The notes under the pieces were generated by a model. It did not search any database. It had not been told where the DNA came from and was given only the letters and a program-made list of their open reading frames with translations. The translations under genes and the position numbers were made by a program. A DNA stretch of 6,402 nucleotides from Candidatus Bipolaricaulota bacterium (GTDB lineage Bacteria > Bipolaricaulota > Bipolaricaulia > Bipolaricaulales > Bipolaricaulaceae): positions 1 to 6,402 of the forward strand of contig JALVLL010000008.1 of assembly GCA_027027485.1 (NCBI GenBank), read 5' to 3'. Position 1 is the first letter of the stretch; every line of letters starts with the position of its first letter. Shown in pieces: positions 1 to 5,100 of this stretch.

Positions 1-549
1 GTTCTCGGCGCGCCGCTCGATCACTTCGGGATCGAGGCCCGAGGGGTAGCGGGAGATGTAGCGGTGGACGATCCCGGCGAGGCCGTCGAGGTAGTCGGAA
101 CGGGCCACCCCGGCGGCACGGCCCTTTAGAGCGGAGAAGTCGAAGAACTCGATCCCCTCACCCTCCAGGATCTCCCCGAGCCACCCCTCGGCGATCCCGG
201 AGCGGCCCTTTATGGCCCGGAAAAGGTGGACGAACTCCTCGATGAAGCCCCCCAATACCTCTGCCTCTCCCCGGGTGAGTCCCCGGAGGAGTTCCAGGGT
301 GCTCACCCCGGAGAGCTCCTCGTTCACCGGGGAGATGAGGTTCCGGAAGACCCGGATAGCTTCCAAGGCCTGGGCCCGCTCCAGGGGGTGTTCCTCCATC
401 TCGCCGCGGCGATGCTTCCACTCTAGCTCGTCGAGATAGCGGGAGAGGGCCTCGCGGGCATCTTCGAGGGAGGATGAGCGGGCGAGTATCTCCCTTATCT
501 CCGGGGCCTCCTCCCACAACGCCTCACCTAACCTAGCCTCAACGCCCAC
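1..549 (-). CDS. N-terminal part of a probable KamA-family (lysine 2,3-aminomutase-like) radical SAM protein, partial
   Basis: The frame is open for 183 codons from a GTG at 549 to the left window edge, so the C-terminal part, including any CxxxCxxC cluster motif, lies outside. The visible part is acidic and helical (FRNLISPVNEELSG, then GGFIEEFVHLFRAIKGRSGI) and ends in YPSGLDPEVIERRAEN at about residues 168-183. From memory of the family, long KamA-type aminomutases carry such an N-terminal extension with a YPSGLDPEVI-like stretch just before the catalytic domain; this is recognition, not an alignment. If right, the enzyme would be a PLP- and SAM-dependent amino acid aminomutase in the cytoplasm. 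Start choice is uncertain: the only upstream start in frame is GTG 549, but AGGGGGAGG sits almost against it; an in-frame TTG at 519 has AGGTGAGG just upstream. The gene has its own promoter and is probably not part of the nitroreductase operon. Confidence 0.55.
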   Translation of the reverse strand, partial: MGVEARLGEALWEEAPEIREILARSSSLEDAREALSRYLDELEWKHRRGEMEEHPLERAQALEAIRVFRNLISPVNEELSGVSTLELLRGLTRGEAEVLGGFIEEFVHLFRAIKGRSGIAEGWLGEILEGEGIEFFDFSALKGRAAGVARSDYLDGLAGIVHRYISRYPSGLDPEVIERRAEN

Positions 550-569
550 AACCTCCCCCTTTCGGAATC

Positions 570-599
570 ATTATAGGTTTGGTCACATTTGTCCGCCAA
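570..599 (-). promoter_or_regulatory. Sigma-70-like promoter for the KamA-like gene
   Basis: On the minus strand a perfect TATAAT (575-570) lies 18 bases downstream of TTGGCG (599-594), which matches TTGACA at its first three positions. The expected transcription start is near 563, giving a leader of about 14 bases that just includes the AGGGGGAGG at 560-552 before the GTG at 549. The site lies in the 55-base AT-richer gap between the end of the nitroreductase gene and this gene. No terminator hairpin is visible in that gap, so read-through from the upstream operon is also possible. Confidence 0.5.
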
Positions 600-604
600 G
601 TCCG

Positions 605-1156
605 TCATAAGGCCCTTGTGTTGCCGAAGCGGTCCCAGTGGACGATCTCCTCCAGGGGACGGCGGTCCTTCTCGGGCTTGTAATCGGGATCGGGGTAGCC
701 CAGGGGGAGGATGGCCACCACGCTGAACTCGTCCGGGATCCCCAGGAGCTCCTTGGTGAGGGCCTCGGCGGAGCTGGGTCCGCCTTCGGGGATCCCGATC
801 CAGTAGGAAGCGATCCCCAGGGAATGGGCCGCCAGGGCCATATTCTGGGTCGCCGCGGCGGCGTCCTCGCGGTAGTGCAGGGGATCCACCTCGGGATCCG
901 CGGCCACCACGATCACCACATCCGCGTTCTGAACACCCCTTCGGTAGATGGTCACCTTCTCCACGATCTCGCTCAGCCTGGCCTTCACCGCCTCGTCCCG
1001 GACCACGATGAACTCCCAGGGCTGGAGGTTGGCGTAGGAGGGGGCCCAGCGGCCGGCCTCCAGGACCTCGTGGAGGATCTCGTCGGGGATCCTCTCGGGC
1101 TTGAAACGCGGGATGCTGCGTCTTTCCCTGATCGTCCGCAATACCTCGTTCGACAT
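605..1156 (-). CDS. Nitroreductase-family FMN oxidoreductase, stand-alone
   Basis: A 183-residue protein of normal length for the small nitroreductase family, which binds FMN and moves electrons from NAD(P)H to nitro-compounds, quinones, flavins or metals in the cytoplasm. Seen in the sequence: the N-terminal IRERRSIPRF (RRS at 12-14, the usual FMN-phosphate contact), APSYANLQPWEF at 38-49 (the conserved P-S-x-x-N-x-Q-P-W signature), AAAATQNMALAAHSLGIASYWIG in the C-terminal half, and the terminal LPLGYP-type strand. The start ATG at 1156 is chosen because AAGGGAGGG lies just upstream; a second in-frame ATG at 1171 would give five extra residues and an ATGA overlap with the upstream stop. It is the last gene of the three-gene operon starting at 2582, directly behind a gene that carries a second nitroreductase domain. 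The physiological substrate cannot be told from sequence. Confidence 0.9.
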   Translation of the reverse strand: MSNEVLRTIRERRSIPRFKPERIPDEILHEVLEAGRWAPSYANLQPWEFIVVRDEAVKARLSEIVEKVTIYRRGVQNADVVIVVAADPEVDPLHYREDAAAATQNMALAAHSLGIASYWIGIPEGGPSSAEALTKELLGIPDEFSVVAILPLGYPDPDYKPEKDRRPLEEIVHWDRFGNTRAL

Positions 1157-1167
1157 CGTCCCTCCCT

Positions 1168-2163
1168 TCATCCGCCAAAGTAGCCCCAGAAAGCCACTTC
1201 CGACAAGGAAACCCTCTCCCTGGGGCCGAACTCCCGCTCCAGGTGCTTCTCGGAGAGCTTCCCCGCGTCGCCGTGCCAGCCCACCACAACCAGCGTAATG
1301 AGGACGTAGTCTTCGGGGATCCGCAGGGCTTCCTTGGCCTTCTCGGGGTTGTAACCGGCGATGGGATGGGCGATAAGGCCCATACGGGTGGCCTGGAGCA
1401 TGAGGTTCCCCACGGCCATGCCGCAGTCGAAGAGGAAGTAGTCGCGGCGGTCGCTCAGCCGGCACCCGAGCTCGGGTTTCGAGGCCACGGCGATGATCAC
1501 GGGGGCCCTCTTCGCCCAGTAGTTACCCCCGGCGAGGCTCTCCCGCAGCTTCTCGAGGCTCTCCCCCTCCGCCACCACGAACCTCCAGGATTGGTTGTTG
1601 AAGCAGGAGGGGGCCAGGTGGGCCGCCTCGAGGAGCCTCTGTACCAGCTCCCGGGGAACTGGATCAGGAGAGATCGCCCGGAAGGCCCTGCGGAAGCGGA
1701 TCTCCGGGAGAAGTTCCATGTCGGCTGCATGGATCGTGCGGAGCATCTCCAGGACCTCGTCCACATGGCCCGGGACCTTCACCCGCTTCCAGAGGGCCCT
1801 TATGGTCTGGGTACGGTCGATGATGAAGGTGGAGCGGATGATTTTGCCGTCCTCTATAGCGCCGTAGGCTTCGGCCACCCTGAGCTCCGGGTCGGAGAGG
1901 AAGTGGATCCCGTCCAGCCCGTATCTTTCGCGGAATCGGGAGAGCCTTCCGGCGGGATCAGGCGAGATCCCGATCACCTCGGCGTAAAGCCCTTTGAAAT
2001 CGCCGATGCGGGACGAGAAATCCTGGGCCTCCTTGGTGCAGCCCTGGGTCATGGCCCGGGGGAAGAAGTAGAGGACGACGTACCTCCCCCGGAAGTCCCT
2101 CAGCGACCGCTCCTCCCCGTCCGCGTCCCTGAGCGAAAAGTCGGGCGCAAGCTTGTAAAGCAT
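1168..2163 (-). CDS. Hybrid 1-Cys peroxiredoxin (BCP/PrxQ type) fused to nitroreductase
   Basis: This 331-residue protein has two enzymes in one chain. Residues 1-145 are an AhpC/TSA peroxiredoxin of the BCP class: APDFSL near the start, FFPRAMTQGCTKEA with T39 and peroxidatic C42, and R110 in the RSTFIID strand. The PrxQ resolving cysteine expected at +5 is Q47, and C42 is the domain's only cysteine, so it is 1-Cys. Residues from about 150 to 331 are a nitroreductase domain: FRRAFRAI, APSCFNNQSWRFVV, FDCGMAVGNLMLQATRMGLIAHPIAGY. An architecture of this kind is known from Thermotoga maritima, where the two domains were reported not to exchange electrons but to act in a complementary way, with Prx removing peroxide made by the flavin domain. 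ATG 2163 has GGAGG eight bases upstream. It lies 20 bases after the OsmC gene and 11 before the second nitroreductase. The usual RRS of the Ntr domain reads RRA here. Confidence 0.92.
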   Translation of the reverse strand: MLYKLAPDFSLRDADGEERSLRDFRGRYVVLYFFPRAMTQGCTKEAQDFSSRIGDFKGLYAEVIGISPDPAGRLSRFRERYGLDGIHFLSDPELRVAEAYGAIEDGKIIRSTFIIDRTQTIRALWKRVKVPGHVDEVLEMLRTIHAADMELLPEIRFRRAFRAISPDPVPRELVQRLLEAAHLAPSCFNNQSWRFVVAEGESLEKLRESLAGGNYWAKRAPVIIAVASKPELGCRLSDRRDYFLFDCGMAVGNLMLQATRMGLIAHPIAGYNPEKAKEALRIPEDYVLITLVVVGWHGDAGKLSEKHLEREFGPRERVSLSEVAFWGYFGG

Positions 2164-2183
2164 CTTCACCCCCTCCGGGAAGA

Positions 2184-2582
2184 TCACTCCAGGGCCTCCA
2201 CCTCGTGGGTTATCTCGGCGGAGAGGGAGTGGGATACCGAGCAGTAGCGTTCCTGGGAGAGCTGTGCGGCCCGTTCCAGGCTCTCCCGGGGCACGCCCCA
2301 TGCCCGGTAGACTAAGCGGACCTTGCGCACCGCTTTGGGGTGTTCCTTCTCCCTCTCGGCCTCAATCAGGATCTCGAACTTCTTCGGGGGGGTCCTCATC
2401 TTGTTCAGGATGGCCACGATGTCCATCCCGGTGCAGCCCCCGAGGGCCATGAGCATGAGCTCCACGGGCCTTGGCCCCGCCCCTTCGCCCCCCACGGCGT
2501 CGGTATCCATCACCACCGCGTGGTTGGAGGGGCCCACGCCCACGAACCTCATCCCCTCATGCCAACTCACCCTCACTTCCAT
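2184..2582 (-). CDS. OsmC/Ohr-family peroxidase-like protein
   Basis: A 132-residue OsmC-fold protein. The family reduces organic hydroperoxides with a pair of cysteines in a cytoplasmic homodimer. Both expected cysteines are present: C50 in LMALGGCTGMDI, at the start of the long central helix, and C114 in ERYCSVSHSL. The PRPVELMLMALGGC stretch and short length fit the YhfA-like OsmC branch better than true Ohr, so the real substrate is not certain. ATG 2582 is preceded by AAAGGAGG (2594-2587) at good spacing, which makes the start secure. It is the first gene of an operon with the peroxiredoxin-nitroreductase hybrid and a second nitroreductase, which supports a role in peroxide or electrophile defence. 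It is transcribed away from the ATP-cone kinase gene across a 92-base region. Confidence 0.9.
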   Translation of the reverse strand: MEVRVSWHEGMRFVGVGPSNHAVVMDTDAVGGEGAGPRPVELMLMALGGCTGMDIVAILNKMRTPPKKFEILIEAEREKEHPKAVRKVRLVYRAWGVPRESLERAAQLSQERYCSVSHSLSAEITHEVEALE

Positions 2583-2602
2583 GCGGCCTCCTTTCGCGGG
2601 AA

Positions 2603-2608
2603 ATATTA
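2603..2608 (-). promoter_or_regulatory. Possible -10 element for the osmC operon
   Basis: TAATAT on the minus strand lies about 20 bases before the osmC ATG and just ahead of AAAGGAGG. A start near 2596 would give a leader of some 14 bases. No convincing -35 hexamer is found 16-19 bases upstream, so this is a weak call. A short dyad CGGA-TTG-TCCG (2610-2620) sits immediately upstream and could be an operator. Confidence 0.25.
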
Positions 2609-2635
2609 CCGGATTGTCCGTTATCGTGCGGCATG

Positions 2636-2666
2636 TTGGACGTAAAGCGGTTTTGTTCCGTATAAT
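2636..2666 (+). promoter_or_regulatory. Promoter with perfect TATAAT directly before the kinase start
   Basis: TATAAT occupies 2661-2666 and TTGGAC 2636-2641 is the best -35 candidate (19-base spacer, only TTG matching consensus). The ATG of the kinase gene begins at 2675, eight bases after the -10 box, so transcription is predicted to begin at or within one to three bases of the start codon. No AGGAGG-like site precedes the ATG; the intervening bases are GGAATGGT. A leaderless mRNA is therefore likely if this promoter is used. Confidence 0.5.
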
Positions 2667-2674
2667 GGAATGGT

Positions 2675-4132
2675 ATGGCTGTACAGAACCGCATCCGGAA
2701 GGTGCAGAAGCGCGATAGGTCCCTCGTGCCCTTCGACCAGGGCAGGATCTATTCCGCGATCCTGCGGGCGGCGAGGTCCGTGGGGGGCTTCTCCCTGGAC
2801 TACCTCCAGGGGGTCAACGACAAGCTCTTCGACGCCTACGGGAGCGACGAGGAGATCGCCCAGTTCCTCTCCGATATCGTGGTGATCACCCTGAACCGAG
2901 ATCCTCGCCACTGGATCGCCAACTTCCCCCCCACCATTGAGGAGATCCAGGATACGGTGATCCATGTGCTGCGGAGCTACGGGTTCGTCACCGTGGCGGA
3001 CGCCTACGAGTGCTGGAGGTGGGGGAAGCACTGGGTGCGGTCCGGAGCCATCACCATGGAGCAGTTCGTGGGCAACGGCTACCCCACGCCCTTCCACGAG
3101 AGGATCCTCGAGTGGAACAGGGCCCACGGCTGCGACACCGTGGAGGGCCTAAACGAGATCGTCCGCTCCGGGAAGATGAAGCAGCTCATCGACGAGGCCA
3201 CCGAGGTCTACGAGGGTTCCCTGGACGAGGCGGCGCGCAAGGTACTCGAGCGGATCGAGAAGGGCGACGAGATCCGGATGATCTGGATCTCTGGACCTTC
3301 CTCCTCGGGAAAGACCACCACCACGGTGAAGCTCACCCAGCGCCTGGAGCGCGAGGGCTTGAGGTTCCTGATGCTCAACCTCGACGACTACTTCTGGCCG
3401 CTGGTGGAGCACCCCACCGACTGGATCAACGACCGCAACTTCGAGACCCCCGAGGCCCTGGATATCCAGCTCATAAACAAGCATCTGAAGATGCTTCTCG
3501 AGGGGAAGGCCATCGAGAAGCCCATCTACGACTTCAAGGTGGGGGACCACGTGGGGACCAAGCGGGTTAAGTTGGAGAAGGGCCAGATACTGCTTCTCGA
3601 CTGCCTCCACGGGTTCTATCCCCCGCTGACCGAGGGGATCCCCCGCTCCATGATGTTCCGGATCTACATCGAGGCCTGCAATATGATGTACGAGGGGGAT
3701 GGCTCCAACGGGCGTCTCACTCAATTCACCGATGTGCGGCTTCTGCGCCGGATGCTCCGGGACGTGAAGCACCGCAACCACCCGCCGCTCCAGACCCTCC
3801 TCCACTGGCACTACGTGCGGGCAGGGGAGCTTTTTTCGATCATCCCCCTGATGGGCCTGGCGGACCACATGATAAACGGCGGGATGCCCTTCGATCTCCC
3901 GGTCCTCAAGCCCTATTTCGTCCCCGATGGGATCTGGCCCAGGCCCGAGGAGCTTGCCACTTACGAGGCCTTCCTGGACGCGCGGATCCGCTATCAGAGG
4001 GTGAGCGCGCTGCTTGAGTCGGTGGAGGGGTTGACCATGTGGGAGACCCAGGACCACGCCCTGATCCCCGGGGATCATCTGGTGCGGGAGTTCATCGGCG
4101 GAAGCACCCTAAAGATCCCCCACAATGAATAG
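2675..4132 (+). CDS. ATP-cone domain fused to uridine/nucleoside kinase (PRK/URK family)
   Basis: A 485-residue two-domain protein. Residues about 8-120 form an ATP-cone, the nucleotide-sensing module of ribonucleotide reductases and NrdR: VQKRDRSLVPFDQGRI, ILRAARSVGG, then TIEEIQDTVIHVLRSYGF and a closing DAYECWRWGK, with an insertion at about 53-84. A linker (about 120-198) leads to a P-loop kinase: Walker A GPSSSGKT at 207-214, LNLDDYFW (D237, D238), PIYDFKVGDH at 283-292, LLLDCLHGF at 306-314, RLLRRMLRD and a C-terminal REFIGGS. From memory, the kinase half resembles T. maritima TM0751-type nucleoside kinases, which instead carry TGS and tRNA-SAD-like N-terminal domains. The likely reaction is ATP-dependent phosphorylation of a nucleoside or similar alcohol; allosteric control by ATP/dATP through the cone is inference. 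The gene stands alone, faces away from the osmC operon, and its stop codon sits on an IS junction. The substrate could differ from uridine. Confidence 0.85.
   Translation: MAVQNRIRKVQKRDRSLVPFDQGRIYSAILRAARSVGGFSLDYLQGVNDKLFDAYGSDEEIAQFLSDIVVITLNRDPRHWIANFPPTIEEIQDTVIHVLRSYGFVTVADAYECWRWGKHWVRSGAITMEQFVGNGYPTPFHERILEWNRAHGCDTVEGLNEIVRSGKMKQLIDEATEVYEGSLDEAARKVLERIEKGDEIRMIWISGPSSSGKTTTTVKLTQRLEREGLRFLMLNLDDYFWPLVEHPTDWINDRNFETPEALDIQLINKHLKMLLEGKAIEKPIYDFKVGDHVGTKRVKLEKGQILLLDCLHGFYPPLTEGIPRSMMFRIYIEACNMMYEGDGSNGRLTQFTDVRLLRRMLRDVKHRNHPPLQTLLHWHYVRAGELFSIIPLMGLADHMINGGMPFDLPVLKPYFVPDGIWPRPEELATYEAFLDARIRYQRVSALLESVEGLTMWETQDHALIPGDHLVREFIGGSTLKIPHNE
4130..4131. repeat. TA target-site duplication, left copy
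   Basis: TA directly before the left IS end (GAACCCCTTTC). It is also the first two bases of the kinase TAG stop codon. IS427-group elements typically duplicate TA, and a matching TA lies at 4973-4974. Two bases alone are weak evidence; the call rests on the inverted repeats. Confidence 0.55.
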
Positions 4133-4159
4133 AACCCCTTTCAAAATTGTCTGAGGCAG
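4132..4159 (+). repeat. Terminal inverted repeat at the transposase 3' end
   Basis: Begins GAACCCCTTTCAAAA and ends GAGGCAG. It pairs with 4945-4972 read on the opposite strand, which begins GAGCTCCTTTCAAAA and ends GAGGCAG. The identical blocks are CCTTTCAAAA (outer) and GAGGCAG (inner), with a variable middle. The transposase stop codon (4143-4141) lies inside it. Confidence 0.85.
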
Positions 4160-4929
4160 ATGAGGATAAAAGCCACCAAGACGAAGCCACGGAACACCTC
4201 CACCAGGCGTTCATGGCGGACCACCAACCGTCGGAACTGCCCCAGCCAGGCAAACAGCCGTTCCACCTTCCACCGCTCCCGGTAGCCCGGCCCTACTCGC
4301 AACGAACGCCCCCGCTTCCCCTTTCGCTCGATCGGCGGGATCGTGGGCTTGATCCCCTTCCTCCTCAGCCATCCCCGGAACTCACGGCTGTCATAGGGCC
4401 TTGTCCGCCACCAGCTCCCGGGGACGCTTCCGGGGACGCCCCCGCCGACGTGGCACCTTCACCGTCTCCAAAGCCTCCCGGGCCAAGGTCAGCTCGTGAG
4501 GCCGGGCGCTGGCCAAATGGACCCCCATCGGTAACCCACTCCCGTCCGCCACCACCATCAACTTGGTCCCCTTGCCCCTCTTTGTTATCCCTACCGCCGA
4601 TCCCCCTTTTTTGCTGGGATGAAGCTCCCGTCGAGGAAGGCCCGAGACCACTCCAGCTTCCCCTCCTCATCCAGGGTGGAAAGCAACGTCCTCCAGATCC
4701 GCTCCCAGGTCCCATCCCTCTCCCATTGCCGCAGCCTCCTCCAGCAGGTGGCAGGGGAAGCATACTCCCTGGGGATATCCTCCCAGCGGCACCCGGTCCT
4801 CAACACATACAGGATCCCGTTGAGGACCTTCCGGTCGTCCGCCCGCGGACGGCCTCTCCCTTTGCGGGGTGGGGGGAGAAGGGGCCGGATCCTTTCCCAC
4901 TGCTCATCAGTGAGTTCCGTGTCCCTCAT
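4141..4929 (-). pseudogene. IS5/IS427-type DDE transposase, two reading frames plus a disrupting indel
   Basis: The reconstructed transposase is 262 residues. Frame A starts at ATG 4929 with the DUF4096-type N-terminal domain (LTDEQWERIRPLLPP, RWEDIPREY) and reaches the first catalytic aspartate D100 in FLDGSFIPAKK, then stops at a TAG at 4595-4593. A -1 shift on A_AAA_AAG (4612-4606) continues as GGSAVGITKRGKGTKLMVV to the second aspartate D176 in LVADK. There a CCC run (4398-4396) has one base too many and gives a TGA at 4393-4391. After the indel the frame returns to A as YDSREFRGW and ends with WKVERLFAWLGQFRRL (E223) and the stop at 4143-4141. All three DDE residues are thus encoded. The first split looks programmed, as in other IS427 elements; the second looks like mutation or sequence error. 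Residue numbers refer to the repaired protein. Confidence 0.85.
4606..4612 (-). promoter_or_regulatory. A_AAA_AAG slippery site for -1 ribosomal frameshifting
   Basis: The heptamer AAAAAAG is in the correct phase of the first transposase frame (GCA AAA AAG), the same arrangement as the dnaX frameshift site of E. coli. A GGGAG at 4629-4625 lies 12 bases upstream, close to where a Shine-Dalgarno-like stimulator works. Slipping back one base joins FIPAKK to GGSAVG, which restores the expected IS5 transposase sequence. No clear downstream stem-loop was found by eye. Confidence 0.7.
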
Positions 4930-4944
4930 GACATCCCATTCTAC

Positions 4945-4972
4945 CTGCCTCCACCATTTTTGAAAGGAGCTC
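4945..4972 (-). repeat. Terminal inverted repeat at the transposase 5' end
   Basis: Read on the minus strand it begins GAGCTCCTTTCAAAAATGG and ends GAGGCAG, matching 4132-4159. It lies 15 bases upstream of the transposase ATG at 4929, so the transposase promoter must lie within or just outside this end. Confidence 0.85.
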
Positions 4973-4974
4973 TA
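4973..4974. repeat. TA target-site duplication, right copy
   Basis: TA follows the right IS end and is itself followed by G, so both flanks read TAG. Removing the element and one TA leaves the kinase reading frame ending GAA TAG, identical to the present stop. Confidence 0.55.
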
Positions 4975-4997
4975 GCCTTCCATGAGAGAAATTATGT

Positions 4998-5024
4998 AAC
5001 AAGCTCATCAAAGATGCACTTGTT
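4998..5024. terminator. Small hairpin, possible bidirectional terminator
   Basis: AACAAG pairs with CTTGTT, then a 2x2 mismatch, then CATC pairs with GATG around an AAA loop: ten base pairs in all. It lies between convergent genes, where a shared terminator is expected. It is AU-rich and lacks a clean U-tract on either side, so its strength as an intrinsic terminator is doubtful. Confidence 0.25.
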
Positions 5025-5090
5025 CTTCCTGTGATTTCTATGCTCATCATCTGGTGCGCTGTGCACGTGTCCATGTTGGATACAGGAAGA
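5024..5090. repeat. Nine-base inverted repeat with a 49-base interior
   Basis: TCTTCCTGT at 5024-5032 is the exact reverse complement of ACAGGAAGA at 5082-5090. The interior is richer in GC (TGGTGCGCTGTGCACGTGTCC region) and includes the palindrome GTGCAC. The arm at 5024 touches the end of the small hairpin. A perfect 9-bp match at this distance can occur by chance. Confidence 0.4.
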
Positions 5091-5100
5091 GAGGATGGCT

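Larger units (their letters stand above)
4132..4972 (-). mobile_element. IS5-family insertion sequence, IS427-like, 841 bp
   Basis: The element is bounded by 28-bp imperfect inverted repeats (22 of 28 matching by my count) and flanked by TA on both sides. It holds one transposase gene on the minus strand that fills almost the whole length, with its stop codon inside the left repeat. The length, TA duplication, GAG/GAA termini, a split transposase reading frame and the DDE motifs all fit the IS427 group of the IS5 family. The element lies between two convergent genes, immediately at the end of the ATP-cone kinase gene and about 130 bases from the rpiB-like gene. A one-base insertion in the transposase suggests that this copy is no longer autonomous, unless it is a sequencing error. 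The exact ends could be shifted by a base or two. Confidence 0.85.
4975..5100. other. Low-GC intergenic spacer between IS and rpiB-like gene
   Basis: This stretch is about 45 % GC by my count, well below its neighbours. It is the original 3' flank of the kinase gene, displaced by the IS, and lies between convergent genes. No credible coding frame was found on either strand. It contains a small hairpin (4998-5024) and a 9-bp inverted repeat with widely spaced arms (5024-5032 and 5082-5090). It could be a terminator region, a remnant of an older mobile element, or a small RNA. Confidence 0.5.

Noticed and set aside
158..517. Alternative minus-strand frame at the left edge
   Set aside because: It is Gly/Arg/Pro-rich without domain features, while the neighbouring frame gives a balanced, helical protein running to the window edge.
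1157..1465. Extension of the stand-alone nitroreductase upstream of 1156
   Set aside because: The extra sequence is Arg/Pro/Gly-rich and overlaps the nitroreductase domain of the upstream gene; AAGGGAGGG just before ATG 1156 marks the start.
1243..2247. Plus-strand open frame of about 330 codons opposite the Prx-Ntr gene
   Set aside because: It is a shadow of the GC-rich minus-strand gene, rich in Gly, His and Pro, with no domain signature.
2164..2301. N-terminal extension of the peroxiredoxin-nitroreductase hybrid
   Set aside because: The extension overlaps the OsmC gene and has low-complexity composition, while ATG 2163 has GGAGG at good spacing and begins right at the Prx fold (APDFSL).
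3149..4078. Minus-strand open frame of about 300 codons opposite the kinase gene
   Set aside because: It mirrors the kinase codon pattern, has no recognisable motif, and the plus-strand frame has P-loop and ATP-cone motifs throughout.
4147..5034. Long plus-strand open frame across the IS element
   Set aside because: It is antisense to the transposase, extremely proline- and serine-rich, and crosses the IS right end. Transposase motifs are clear on the other strand.
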